Shown here one piece after another: positions 1-6,310 of a DNA stretch of 10,828 nt. Position numbers and translations under genes: made by a program. Below the pieces are notes generated by a model. It ran no database searches, had not been told where the DNA came from, and saw only the letters and a program-made list of their open reading frames with translations. This DNA comes from JANMEX01 sp049696015 (lineage in GTDB: Bacteria; Pseudomonadota; Alphaproteobacteria; Rhizobiales; Rhizobiaceae), in assembly GCA_049696015.1 (NCBI GenBank), contig JBAVTG010000138.1, forward strand, positions 1 to 10,828. The letters run 5' to 3'. The stretch's first letter is position 1, and every line of letters begins with the position of its first letter.

Positions 1-149
1 AAGTGCTTGGCTCGGTCGGATGTTACCAACTGGAAGGCGAGGGTCTTCAATTGTTCGAGACGATAGAAGGGGACTATTTCACCATCGTCGGACTGCCAAT
101 GCTGCCGCTGCTGAAACAGCTTCGCGCAATGGGAGCCATCGATGGCTGA
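1..149 (+). CDS. maf: Maf family nucleotide pyrophosphatase, C-terminal end (partial)
   Basis: Only the last 48 codons are present, read in the frame starting at position 3 and ending at the TGA at 147-149. The tail carries the conserved Maf C-terminal pattern: YQLEGEG, then LFETIEGDYFTIVGLPM and a Leu-rich helix. Maf proteins hydrolyse non-canonical or pyrimidine nucleoside triphosphates to monophosphates, cleaning the nucleotide pool; some members were first linked to septum formation. The catalytic N-terminal part lies outside the window, so the subfamily (dTTP/UTP or m7GTP type) cannot be decided here. The stop overlaps the aroE start by 8 nt, so the two genes are translationally coupled. 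The identification is firm from the conserved tail and the maf-aroE order usual in rhizobia. Confidence 0.88.
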   Translation, partial: VLGSVGCYQLEGEGLQLFETIEGDYFTIVGLPMLPLLKQLRAMGAIDG

Positions 150-978
150 CCCCGTTCACGCCTTTGTCTGCGGCCACCCGGTCAATCATTCGCGCTCGCC
201 GCTCATTCATGGTCATTGGCTCCAGGGATACGGGATTGCCGGAACCTATCGCGCCATCGATGTCGCTCCGGATAGGTTTGAAAGCTTCGCCACTACGCTT
301 GCCGCACAAGGCTTTGCAGGTGGCAACGTCACAATTCCGCACAAGGAAGCTGCCTGCCGTCTTGTTCAGGTGCTTGACCCGCTCGCAGGGCTCATTGGCG
401 CAGCCAACACTCTTTGGTTCGAAGATGGAACACTCCACGCCACCAACACCGACGCGCACGGCTTTGCTGCCAATCTCGATGCCCTTGCGCCTGGATGGGA
501 AGAGGCGGAAACCGGGCTGGTGATCGGCGCCGGCGGGGCAAGCCGCGCCATCATCCACGCACTGCTTGAAGCGGGCATCAAATCAGTGCACGTCGCCAAC
601 CGCACACAGAGCCGGGCACAGGAATTGGCGCATCGCTTTGGCCCCCGGGTTACCGTCCATCCGTTTTCCGCGCTTAACGAAATTGCGCCGGATGCGAGGC
701 TGGTGGTCAACACCACTTCGCTTGGTATGAAGGGCGAGGGCAGCATTCCACTCGATATGTCACAATTGAAACCCGGAACGCTTGTCACAGACATTGTCTA
801 TGTCCCGCTGATCACACCATTTCTGCAAAGCGCCATGGACCATGGCCTGCCGGTCGCCGATGGTTTGGGCATGCTTTTGCATCAGGCTGTTCCGGGTTTT
901 GAGAAATGGTTCGGCATCCGCCCGGCAGTCACCGCGGAGCTGCGCAGTCTGATTATCGCTGATCTGGGAATTCACTGA
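142..978 (+). CDS. aroE: Shikimate dehydrogenase (NADP+)
   Basis: A 278-residue cytoplasmic enzyme, the normal AroE length, reducing 3-dehydroshikimate to shikimate with NADPH in aromatic amino acid synthesis. The shikimate-binding motif HSRSP has S17 and S19. NVTIPHKE holds the catalytic Lys68, and NTDAHGF holds its partner Asp104; N89 in GAANT and Q248 in LHQAVPGFE complete the substrate pocket. The Rossmann domain begins with GAGGASRA (129-136), and NRTQSRA (153-159) is the usual NADP-phosphate-binding loop, followed by VNTTSLGM and DIVY. No key residue is missing. The ATG at 142 is preceded by GGGAG at 131-135, a good ribosome binding site lying inside the maf coding end. The gene overlaps maf by 8 nt and ends 1 nt before coaE. 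Confidence 0.96.
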   Translation: MADPVHAFVCGHPVNHSRSPLIHGHWLQGYGIAGTYRAIDVAPDRFESFATTLAAQGFAGGNVTIPHKEAACRLVQVLDPLAGLIGAANTLWFEDGTLHATNTDAHGFAANLDALAPGWEEAETGLVIGAGGASRAIIHALLEAGIKSVHVANRTQSRAQELAHRFGPRVTVHPFSALNEIAPDARLVVNTTSLGMKGEGSIPLDMSQLKPGTLVTDIVYVPLITPFLQSAMDHGLPVADGLGMLLHQAVPGFEKWFGIRPAVTAELRSLIIADLGIH

Positions 979-979
979 C

Positions 980-1606
980 ATGCTGCTTGTCGGACTGACG
1001 GGGTCAATCGGCATGGGAAAATCAACGACACTGGGGCTGTTCCGAGATGCCGGTGTTCCCGTTCATTCCGCCGACGAATCGGTTCACAAACTCTATGCGG
1101 GAAAAGCTGCGCAGCTGATCGAAGCGGCATTTCCAGGTGTCGTCAAAGCCGGCGCCGTCGATCGCGATACTCTGTCCAAACGAGTCTTTGGCAATCCCGA
1201 TGCCTTGAAACGTCTGGAAGCCATCGTTCATCCACTGGTACGGGAGGAAGAGCAGGCATTTGTTGAACAGTCGAAAAATTCAGCCGCGGCGTTTGCGGTC
1301 ATCGATATTCCGCTTCTTTATGAGACCGGCGGTGACGCGCGTGTCGACAAAGTCATTGTTGTCACCGCGCCGGAAGCAATGCAGCGGGCGCGTGTGCTTG
1401 CGCGCCCGGGAATGAATGAACAAAAATTTGCGGCAATTCTGGATCGGCAAATGCCGGATGCAGAAAAGAGGCGGCGTGCAGATTTTGTTATTGATACAGG
1501 AAGCGGACTTGAAGTCGCCCGGGCGACTGTTAAAGAAATTACCCGCCAGCTGAAAGCCATGGGCTCAAAGGCCGACCGCAATCCCAAAGGTGACAATGAT
1601 GCGTGA
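980..1606 (+). CDS. coaE: Dephospho-CoA kinase
   Basis: A 208-residue cytoplasmic P-loop kinase that phosphorylates the 3'-hydroxyl of dephospho-CoA, the last step of coenzyme A synthesis. The Walker A loop GSIGMGKST is at residues 8-16. The substrate-binding region follows as VHSADESVHKLY (28-39), with D32 as the likely conserved acidic residue. LEAIVHPLV (79-87) and DIPLLYE (109-115) are further CoaE signatures, and DRQMPDAEKRRRADFVI (155-171) is the lid region with arginines for ATP. A lysine- and aspartate-rich tail (196-208) is variable. The ATG starts 1 nt after the aroE stop, with a GGGAA about 9 nt upstream, and the 3' end overlaps dnaQ by 8 nt. The enzyme is complete and looks functional. 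Confidence 0.96.
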   Translation: MLLVGLTGSIGMGKSTTLGLFRDAGVPVHSADESVHKLYAGKAAQLIEAAFPGVVKAGAVDRDTLSKRVFGNPDALKRLEAIVHPLVREEEQAFVEQSKNSAAAFAVIDIPLLYETGGDARVDKVIVVTAPEAMQRARVLARPGMNEQKFAAILDRQMPDAEKRRRADFVIDTGSGLEVARATVKEITRQLKAMGSKADRNPKGDNDA

Positions 1607-2309
1607 GATCATTTTCGATACCGAAACAACCGGCCTCGACAAGAATGACGATCGTGTGATTGAAATCGGTGCGGTGGAATTGGTCAACCGTTTCACCACG
1701 GGCCGCACCTTTCACGCCTACATCAATCCTGATGGCCGCCCGGTTCATCCTGACGCTCAGCGGGTGCACGGCATTTCAATGGCAGACCTTGCTGACAAGC
1801 CTCTGTTTGCTACGATCGCCGACCAGTTCTGCGAGTTCATTGATGGTGCGAAACTGGTCGCTCATAATGCCGGCTTCGACACTGATTTCATCAATGCCGA
1901 ATTTGCTCGTCTCGGGCTGCCGCCGGTGACCAATGACCGGGTCGTCGATACGCTGCAATTGGCGCGCCGCAAACATCCGATGGGTCCGAACAGCCTTGAC
2001 GCACTGTGCAAGCGTTACGGCGTCAACAATTCGCACCGCACGCTGCATGGCGCTTTGCTTGACGCCGAATTGCTGGCCGAAGTCTATTTGGAGCTCATCG
2101 GAGGCCGCCAAGCGGCTCTCGGACTTGTCACCAATGATCCGCAAACCAAACAATCGGCCAGCAGCGCTGTCGATGTCGTCACTATAGGCACGCGCCCCGC
2201 GCCCTTGCCATCCCGTCTGTCTGACGCTGAACTGAAAGCCCATGAAGCACTTGTCAGAAAACTTGGTGATCAGGCAATCTGGCGTCGAATTTCAGGTTAT
2301 ACCGGATAG
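1599..2309 (+). CDS. dnaQ: DNA polymerase III epsilon subunit, 3'-5' proofreading exonuclease
   Basis: A 236-residue DEDDh exonuclease that proofreads within the Pol III core. Exo I is FDTETTGLD with D7 and E9; Exo II is HNAGFDTDF with D94; Exo III is HRTLHGALLDAELL with H150 and D155, so all four metal ligands and the general base are present. After the domain (to about residue 176) comes a polar, Ser/Ala/Pro-rich linker and a short helical tail (about 207-230) that would contact the alpha subunit. I chose the ATG at 1599 because it gives the MREIIFDTET start common in rhizobial DnaQ and sits 8 nt after AAAGG (1586-1590). The ATG at 1596 and GTG at 1590 are alternatives. The start overlaps the coaE end, which suggests coupling. 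Confidence 0.95.
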   Translation: MREIIFDTETTGLDKNDDRVIEIGAVELVNRFTTGRTFHAYINPDGRPVHPDAQRVHGISMADLADKPLFATIADQFCEFIDGAKLVAHNAGFDTDFINAEFARLGLPPVTNDRVVDTLQLARRKHPMGPNSLDALCKRYGVNNSHRTLHGALLDAELLAEVYLELIGGRQAALGLVTNDPQTKQSASSAVDVVTIGTRPAPLPSRLSDAELKAHEALVRKLGDQAIWRRISGYTG

Positions 2310-2312
2310 AAA

Positions 2313-2339
2313 AGCCCGCCGAGGTCACTGCGGCGGGCT
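2313..2339 (-). terminator. Rho-independent terminator of secB
   Basis: A perfect 9-bp GC-rich inverted repeat (AGCCCGCCG / CGGCGGGCT) flanks a 9-nt loop. On the minus strand it is followed by TTTTC, whereas on the plus strand the bases after it are GCTATCTG, with no T-run. It therefore fits a terminator for secB, whose stop codon lies 26 nt upstream. It begins 3 nt beyond the dnaQ stop on the other strand and could also stabilise the 3' end of the dnaQ message, but that is inference. Confidence 0.8.
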
Positions 2340-2365
2340 GCTATCTGTCAAAAATCCGCGATGGA

Positions 2366-2845
2366 TCAGCTCACCTGAACCTTGGCCTTCGCCTGTTCTT
2401 CGGACAGGCGCTGCTGGAACATCCCGGCAAAGTCGATCGGGTCGATCATCAATGGCGGGAAGCCGCCGTTGCGTGTGGCATCGGCAATGATCTGACGGGC
2501 GAACGGGAACAGCAGGCGCGGGCACTCGATAAAGAGCAGCGGCAGCATATGCTCCTGCGGGAAACCGGTGATGCGGAAGACGCCGCCATAGACCAATTCG
2601 CTGGCAAACAACACGTCCTTGCCGTCCGTTGCTTTGGCTTCAAGGGTCAGGAGCACGTCGAAGTCCGTGTCCGATAGCGGATTGGCATTGACGTTGACAT
2701 TGATGCCGATGTTTGGCGCCTTCTCGCGCGGGCGCAGCGAAAGCGGCGCCCCTGGGCTTTCGAAGGACAAATCCTTCACATACTGAGCGAGCACGTTCAG
2801 GCTCGGCTGTTGCGCGCCATTGCCTGGCTTGTCTTCGGAGGCCAT
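2366..2845 (-). CDS. secB: Protein-export chaperone SecB
   Basis: A 159-residue acidic cytoplasmic chaperone that keeps precursor proteins unfolded and hands them to SecA for export; the family works as a tetramer. Recognisable segments are QPSLNVLAQYVKDLSFESP (13-31), the beta strands through NPLSDTDFDVLLTLEA, LVYGGVFRITG (84-94), and the signature ECPRLLFPFARQIIADATR (107-125) followed by GGFPPLMIDPIDF. A short charged tail ends the protein. The ATG at 2845 is preceded by AGGAA at a good distance. It lies 95 nt downstream of fxsA on the same strand and converges with dnaQ, the common alphaproteobacterial arrangement. A leader hairpin sits just upstream of the start, and a strong terminator lies after the gene. 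Confidence 0.96.
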   Translation of the reverse strand: MASEDKPGNGAQQPSLNVLAQYVKDLSFESPGAPLSLRPREKAPNIGINVNVNANPLSDTDFDVLLTLEAKATDGKDVLFASELVYGGVFRITGFPQEHMLPLLFIECPRLLFPFARQIIADATRNGGFPPLMIDPIDFAGMFQQRLSEEQAKAKVQVS

Positions 2846-2865
2846 AGAATCGTTCCTTGCTTGAA

Positions 2866-2882
2866 CCGCAATTCATTTGCGG
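2866..2882 (-). other. Small hairpin in the secB leader
   Basis: On the minus strand CCGCAA and TTGCGG form a perfect 6-bp stem with a 5-nt loop, extendable by G-T wobbles. It ends about 20 nt before the secB start codon and is not followed by a T-run, so it is not a typical terminator. It could influence secB translation or mRNA stability, or be chance. The rest of the 95-nt gap between fxsA and secB shows no convincing promoter. Confidence 0.3.
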
Positions 2883-2940
2883 CCTGTTTCAAAACCGGAG
2901 CGGTCGCTAACATGAAGCATTGCGAGAGGCAAGAAAGCCG

Positions 2941-3426
2941 CTATCGCCCGGTCTTGGGCGGCAGGCGCCAGGGCGACGAGGTATCCGGTGAGACATCGTT
3001 GCGCCGGAAATCACCCGGATCAAGCTCGACAATGTCCGGGCCTTGTGCGGAGTTCTGCCATCGTCCGGGCCGAACCACTGTCACGCGTTTGCCGATCATC
3101 GAAAGAATCAACGCCCGCACTGGCGGTAGAAACAGGAGAATGCCGATCACATCGCTGACAAATCCTGGGATCATCAGAAAAATCCCGGCAATCGTGATCA
3201 TGGCGGCGTCAGCAAGGCTTTTGTCCGGAATCTGACCACGCTCCATTTCACTGCGGATGCGCGTCAGCACCGAAAAGCCTTGGACACGCAACAGCACAAG
3301 GCCGAGAATGCCGGTCAGAATAATCAATCCGATAGTCGCGAACACACCGATGGTGCTGCCAACCATGATCAGGACGGCAATCTCGATGAGAGGCAAGGCC
3401 AAAATGGCAATCAGGACGAATGGCAA
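2941..3426 (-). CDS. fxsA: FxsA family inner-membrane protein
   Basis: A 161-residue membrane protein of the FxsA family, named after the E. coli protein whose overproduction relieves exclusion of phage T7 by F plasmids; its normal role is unknown. Hydrophobic segments occupy about residues 2-21, 26-47 and 72-101. The family motif GFVSDVIGILLFLPPVR is at 88-104. A hydrophilic cytoplasmic-type tail contains DIVELDPGDF (131-140), a pattern shared by many alphaproteobacterial members. The start is TTG at 3424-3426: the family usually begins with a short MPF-like hydrophobic start, an AAAGGAG lies 8 nt upstream, and the next in-frame Met (residue 21) would delete the first membrane segment. Transcription is divergent from timA and may continue into secB. 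Confidence 0.9.
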   Translation of the reverse strand: MPFVLIAILALPLIEIAVLIMVGSTIGVFATIGLIILTGILGLVLLRVQGFSVLTRIRSEMERGQIPDKSLADAAMITIAGIFLMIPGFVSDVIGILLFLPPVRALILSMIGKRVTVVRPGRWQNSAQGPDIVELDPGDFRRNDVSPDTSSPWRLPPKTGR

Positions 3427-3434
3427 GGGACAGA

Positions 3435-3441
3435 CTCCTTT
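3435..3441 (-). promoter_or_regulatory. Shine-Dalgarno site that decides the fxsA TTG start
   Basis: On the minus strand AAAGGAG lies exactly 8 nt before the TTG codon at 3424-3426. It is the strongest ribosome binding site I see in the window and compensates for the weak TTG start. It overlaps a GANTC methylation site (GACTC, 3433-3437). Confidence 0.7.
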
Positions 3442-3489
3442 ATATTTGCACTGATATGGTTTGCGATGGCGTTGATGTCGAGTCCGGGT

Positions 3490-3518
3490 TTGAATGATTG
3501 GCGCGCGCGGACTATATC
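3490..3518 (+). promoter_or_regulatory. Candidate promoter of the timA-mltA-smr-XRE operon
   Basis: TTGAAT at 3490-3495 and TATATC at 3513-3518 are separated by 17 nt, matching the housekeeping sigma factor consensus at four of six positions each. Transcription would start near 3525 and leave a leader of about 40 nt before the timA ATG at 3564. A GANTC site (GAGTC, 3480-3484) lies 5 nt upstream of the -35 box. This is a prediction from the pattern only. Confidence 0.45.
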
Positions 3519-3563
3519 AACAGCAAGCAGGCACGCCAAAGCGCCGCAAAATGGAAGGCAGAC

Positions 3564-4262
3564 ATGCAATACCTTGATTTCAGCACCCTGATTTTCTTTG
3601 TCGCAGCGGTGATCGTCTTTCTTCAGCTGCGCGGCGTGCTTGGAAAACGCACAGGCAGTGAACGGCCCCCATTTGACCCATTTGCCGGCTCGCGCCGCGT
3701 TGGCGCCGACAAGTCGCAGGACGAAAGCAATGTCATCACATTGCCGAAACGCAAAGCGGACGGCACCAAGGACTATACAGTCGTTGACGCAGTTGCGCCG
3801 GCAGGCTCGGATGTGAATAAGGGCCTGCGTCTGATCAAGGATGCCGATCCGGCGTTTGACCCTGCCGAATTTTTCAATGGCGCCAAGATGGCCTATGAAA
3901 TGATTGTCACGGCGTTCGCCGACGGCGATCGAAAGGCGCTGAAAGGTCTTCTTTCCAAGGAAGTCTATGACGGCTTTGTGGCCGCGATCAATGACCGCGA
4001 AATGCGTGGTGAAAAGATCGAATCGTCTTTTGTCGGCATTTCCAAGGCCGATTTTGCCGATGCCGAAATGAAGGGCAGTGAGGCCAATATCACCCTTAAG
4101 CTCGTCAGCCAGCTCATTACAGCCACCATCGACAAGGATGGAAAAGTGGTTGATGGCGATCGCGAGGCGGTCACCGAGGTTAAGGACGTCTGGACCTTTG
4201 CCCGCGACACACGCTCGCGCGACCCCAATTGGAAGCTGGTCGCCACCGAAGCTGAAGAATAG
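3564..4262 (+). CDS. timA: Tim44-domain (TimA-type) membrane-anchored adaptor protein
   Basis: A 232-residue protein with one N-terminal membrane segment (about residues 7-22), a positively charged stretch after it (R23, K28, R29), a polar and probably disordered linker (27-85), and a C-terminal Tim44-like domain (about 97-230). The domain shows FFNGAKMAYEMIVTAFADGD (103-122) and the closing DVWTFARDTRSRDPNWKLVAT. In mitochondria the Tim44 domain links the import channel to Hsp70; bacterial homologues are inner-membrane proteins of poorly defined function. The frame stays open upstream to 3498, but the ATG at 3564 has GAAGG 6 nt before it and makes the membrane segment N-terminal, as in relatives. 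It is the first gene of a four-gene operon; mltA begins 6 nt after its stop. Confidence 0.88.
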   Translation: MQYLDFSTLIFFVAAVIVFLQLRGVLGKRTGSERPPFDPFAGSRRVGADKSQDESNVITLPKRKADGTKDYTVVDAVAPAGSDVNKGLRLIKDADPAFDPAEFFNGAKMAYEMIVTAFADGDRKALKGLLSKEVYDGFVAAINDREMRGEKIESSFVGISKADFADAEMKGSEANITLKLVSQLITATIDKDGKVVDGDREAVTEVKDVWTFARDTRSRDPNWKLVATEAEE

Positions 4263-4268
4263 ACTTTC

Positions 4269-5351
4269 ATGGCGCTTAGGGGCAATTCGAAAGCCGGTTT
4301 TGCCGACCTGCCAGGCTGGCAGGAGGACGATCATCTTGCGGCATTTGTCGCCTTTCGCCGGTCGGCGCTGCAGGCATTGAAAAAACCCTATCGTGACGGG
4401 AGCGACGGGAGGACCTTTGCGCGGATGCTGCCGGTGTTTCAAATCGCGGCGACCACCGCCATTGAACATGCCGACCAGGCCCGGCAATTCTTCGAAACGC
4501 ACTTCAATCCGGTTCAGATTGGCAATAGCGATGGCCAGCAAGGGCTGGTAACCGGCTTTTACGAACCGGTGGTGGACGGCTCGCGCCGCAAATCAGATCG
4601 TTTTCCCGTGCCGATTTACCGCGTGCCCCCAGATCTGGTCGAAGTCGACGATACGACGCGGCCCGCCAGCATGGACCCTTACTTCCGCTTTGCCCGCAAG
4701 AGCGCTGCTGGCCTTGGCTATTATCCGGACAGAGGTGAGATCGAGCGCGGCTATCTGGCCGGGCGCGGGCTCGAGCTCGTGTTCGTTGCGGACAAGGTTG
4801 AAGCCTTTTTCATCCATGTTCAGGGAGCCGCCCGCATCCGGCTTGAGAATGAGGCAGACATGTCGATCACTTATGCTGCCAAGACAGGCCATCCGTTCAC
4901 CGGGCCAGGGCGGATTCTGCTTGAGCGCGGCGACGTTCCTCAATCCGAAATGTCAATGCAGGCGATACGCCAGTGGCTCCATCGAAATCCCGACAAGGCC
5001 GACGAGCTATTGTGGCAGAACCGGTCGTTCATTTTCTTCAAGGATGCGCCGGTAGCCGATCCGGCACTGGGCCCGGTTGCTGCAGCCAAGGTGCAGTTGG
5101 CCGGCGGCCGGTCAATGGCAGTCGATCGGGAAAAGCATGTTTTCGGCTCGGCCTTTTATGTCGCCGCCCCGAAAGTCAACTTCGGTGATAACATGCCTTT
5201 TCAGCGATTGATGGTCGCGCAAGATACAGGCTCTGCCATTCTGGGCGAAGCGAGGGGCGATCTTTTCACCGGCTCGGGCCAGGAGGCAGGCGAGATCGCC
5301 GGCCGCATCAAGGCCGAGGCGCAGTTCTGGCTGCTGGTTCCGGTGGCATGA
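4269..5351 (+). CDS. mltA: MltA-family lytic murein transglycosylase lacking a signal peptide
   Basis: A 360-residue MltA-type enzyme, which cleaves peptidoglycan glycan strands to 1,6-anhydromuropeptides. Family blocks occur in order: GLVTGFYEP (92-100), FPVPIYRVP (112-120), LGYYPDRGEIERGYLAGRGL (149-168), FFIHVQGAARIRL (180-192), the GGRSMAVDRE region (279-288), and the C-terminal block MVAQDTGSAILGEARGDLF (315-333) containing D319, which matches the catalytic Asp of E. coli MltA. The protein begins with a polar N-terminus and has neither a hydrophobic signal segment nor a lipobox, unlike the E. coli lipoprotein. No longer start is possible, because the timA stop lies in the same frame 6 nt upstream. 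Export is therefore unexplained. It follows timA and precedes the Smr gene by 3 nt. Confidence 0.93.
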   Translation: MALRGNSKAGFADLPGWQEDDHLAAFVAFRRSALQALKKPYRDGSDGRTFARMLPVFQIAATTAIEHADQARQFFETHFNPVQIGNSDGQQGLVTGFYEPVVDGSRRKSDRFPVPIYRVPPDLVEVDDTTRPASMDPYFRFARKSAAGLGYYPDRGEIERGYLAGRGLELVFVADKVEAFFIHVQGAARIRLENEADMSITYAAKTGHPFTGPGRILLERGDVPQSEMSMQAIRQWLHRNPDKADELLWQNRSFIFFKDAPVADPALGPVAAAKVQLAGGRSMAVDREKHVFGSAFYVAAPKVNFGDNMPFQRLMVAQDTGSAILGEARGDLFTGSGQEAGEIAGRIKAEAQFWLLVPVA

Positions 5352-5354
5352 ACG

Positions 5355-5924
5355 ATGAAACGCGGCGCGGACATCATGATCAGCCACGAGGATCGCATCC
5401 TCTGGGAAACGGTGGCGCGCACAGCCAAACCAATCAAAGGCCGCAGTCTCGCCGAATTTCAGGGGCTCTTGTCGGCAGTCAGCCCTGATCCTGAAATCAG
5501 CAATGCGCAACAAGCTGTCTCTGGCGATGTGCCCAAAGCAGTGTTGCCAAAAGACCGGACAGTAAAGCCACATTTTGGACCGCGTCGGCTTGACGAGCCA
5601 ACCCACCGAAAAATCGCCAAAGGCAAAGTTTCGTTGAGTGCCCGTATCGATCTGCACGGCATGACCCAAGGCGAGGCGCACGCGCTGCTGCACGCCTTTT
5701 TGCACCGGGCCCATGCGCAAGGACTGCGCCATGTGTTGGTTATCACGGGCAAGGGCGCTTCTTTTGGGTCGGACGGGGTCTTGCGCCAGGCGGTGCCAAG
5801 TTGGTTTTCAACACCGCTTTTCAAACCCTATGTTGGCGCTTACGAGGATGCCGCACGCCATCATGGCGGCCAAGGCGCGCTCTATGTCCGTCTGAGGCGC
5901 GCAACCGGAGCAGGATCACAATGA
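5355..5924 (+). CDS. Smr/MutS2-type domain protein
   Basis: A 189-residue protein with an N-terminal variable part (1-94) and a C-terminal Smr domain (about 95-182). Diagnostic motifs are IDLHGMTQGEA (98-108), VLVITGKG (127-134) and GGQGALYVRLRR (171-182); DLHG and TGKG are the signature of the family. Stand-alone Smr proteins are thought to be nicking endonucleases or RNA-binding nucleases, but the rhizobial form next to MltA has no assigned role that I know. The ATG at 5355 lies 3 nt after the mltA stop and relies on coupling because the upstream site is weak; an ATG at 5376 (MISHEDRILW) is a reasonable alternative that better matches relatives. The 3' end overlaps the XRE gene in an ATGA junction. 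Confidence 0.9.
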   Translation: MKRGADIMISHEDRILWETVARTAKPIKGRSLAEFQGLLSAVSPDPEISNAQQAVSGDVPKAVLPKDRTVKPHFGPRRLDEPTHRKIAKGKVSLSARIDLHGMTQGEAHALLHAFLHRAHAQGLRHVLVITGKGASFGSDGVLRQAVPSWFSTPLFKPYVGAYEDAARHHGGQGALYVRLRRATGAGSQ

Positions 5925-6289
5925 CTCCGTTTGGCGAGCGGCTGCGGGTTTTGCGCCAGGAACGGGGTCTGAGCCAAAAGGACATGGCAAAGGCGCTGCA
6001 TGTCTCCGCTGCCTATCTTTCTGCGCTCGAGCACGGCCGTCGCTCGCAGCCAGCCTTCCCGTTTGTGCAGCGGGTCATCGGATTTTTCAACATCATTTGG
6101 GATGAAGCCGAAGAGCTGCAACGCCTTGCGCAATTGTCGCAGCCGCGTGTGACCGTCGATACAGCCGGTCTCGACCCGCTGGCCACGGAAGTTGCCAATT
6201 TGATGGCGCGTACTATCCGGCAGCTGGACAAGAAGACGTTGACTGAACTCAAATCTTTGTTGCGCGCCAGTGAGCGGAAGAAGCGCTGA
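5921..6289 (+). CDS. XRE-family helix-turn-helix transcriptional regulator
   Basis: A 122-residue DNA-binding protein. The HTH_XRE domain spans about residues 5-60: FGERLRVLRQERGLSQKDMA provides helices 1 and 2, and VSAAYLSALEHGRR (28-41) holds the recognition helix and the family's conserved E37-x-G. A helical C-terminal part (84-115) could mediate dimerisation, and the tail is basic (ERKKR). The frame is open back to 5801, but that extension is only the Smr gene read in another frame. The ATG at 5921 overlaps the Smr stop as ATGA and has AGGA 5 nt upstream. Being last in the operon it may regulate these genes or an unlinked set; the sequence does not say which. It converges on the DUF1402 gene with 21 nt between stops. 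Confidence 0.9.
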   Translation: MTPFGERLRVLRQERGLSQKDMAKALHVSAAYLSALEHGRRSQPAFPFVQRVIGFFNIIWDEAEELQRLAQLSQPRVTVDTAGLDPLATEVANLMARTIRQLDKKTLTELKSLLRASERKKR

Positions 6290-6310
6290 AACCCGGAAGG
6301 TTGACCCGGT

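Noticed and set aside
2810..3235. A 141-codon plus-strand frame spanning the secB-fxsA gap.
   Set aside because: It overlaps the ends of two well-supported genes on the other strand and has no domain pattern; the Cys/Arg-rich translation looks random.
3411..4541. A 376-codon open frame on the minus strand across the fxsA start, timA and the start of mltA.
   Set aside because: It is the antisense shadow of timA and mltA, which have strong family matches. Its translation is low in recognisable motifs and runs straight through the promoter region.
5801..5920. N-terminal extension of the XRE regulator by 40 codons.
   Set aside because: The extension is the Smr coding region in another frame, whereas the ATG at 5921 has a ribosome binding site and starts right at the HTH domain.
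6291..6310. Imperfect hairpin (ACCCGG / CCCGGT with one C-C mismatch) between the convergent XRE and DUF1402 genes.
   Set aside because: The stem is short and mismatched and the following T-run on either strand is at most three bases, so I could not call it a terminator with confidence.
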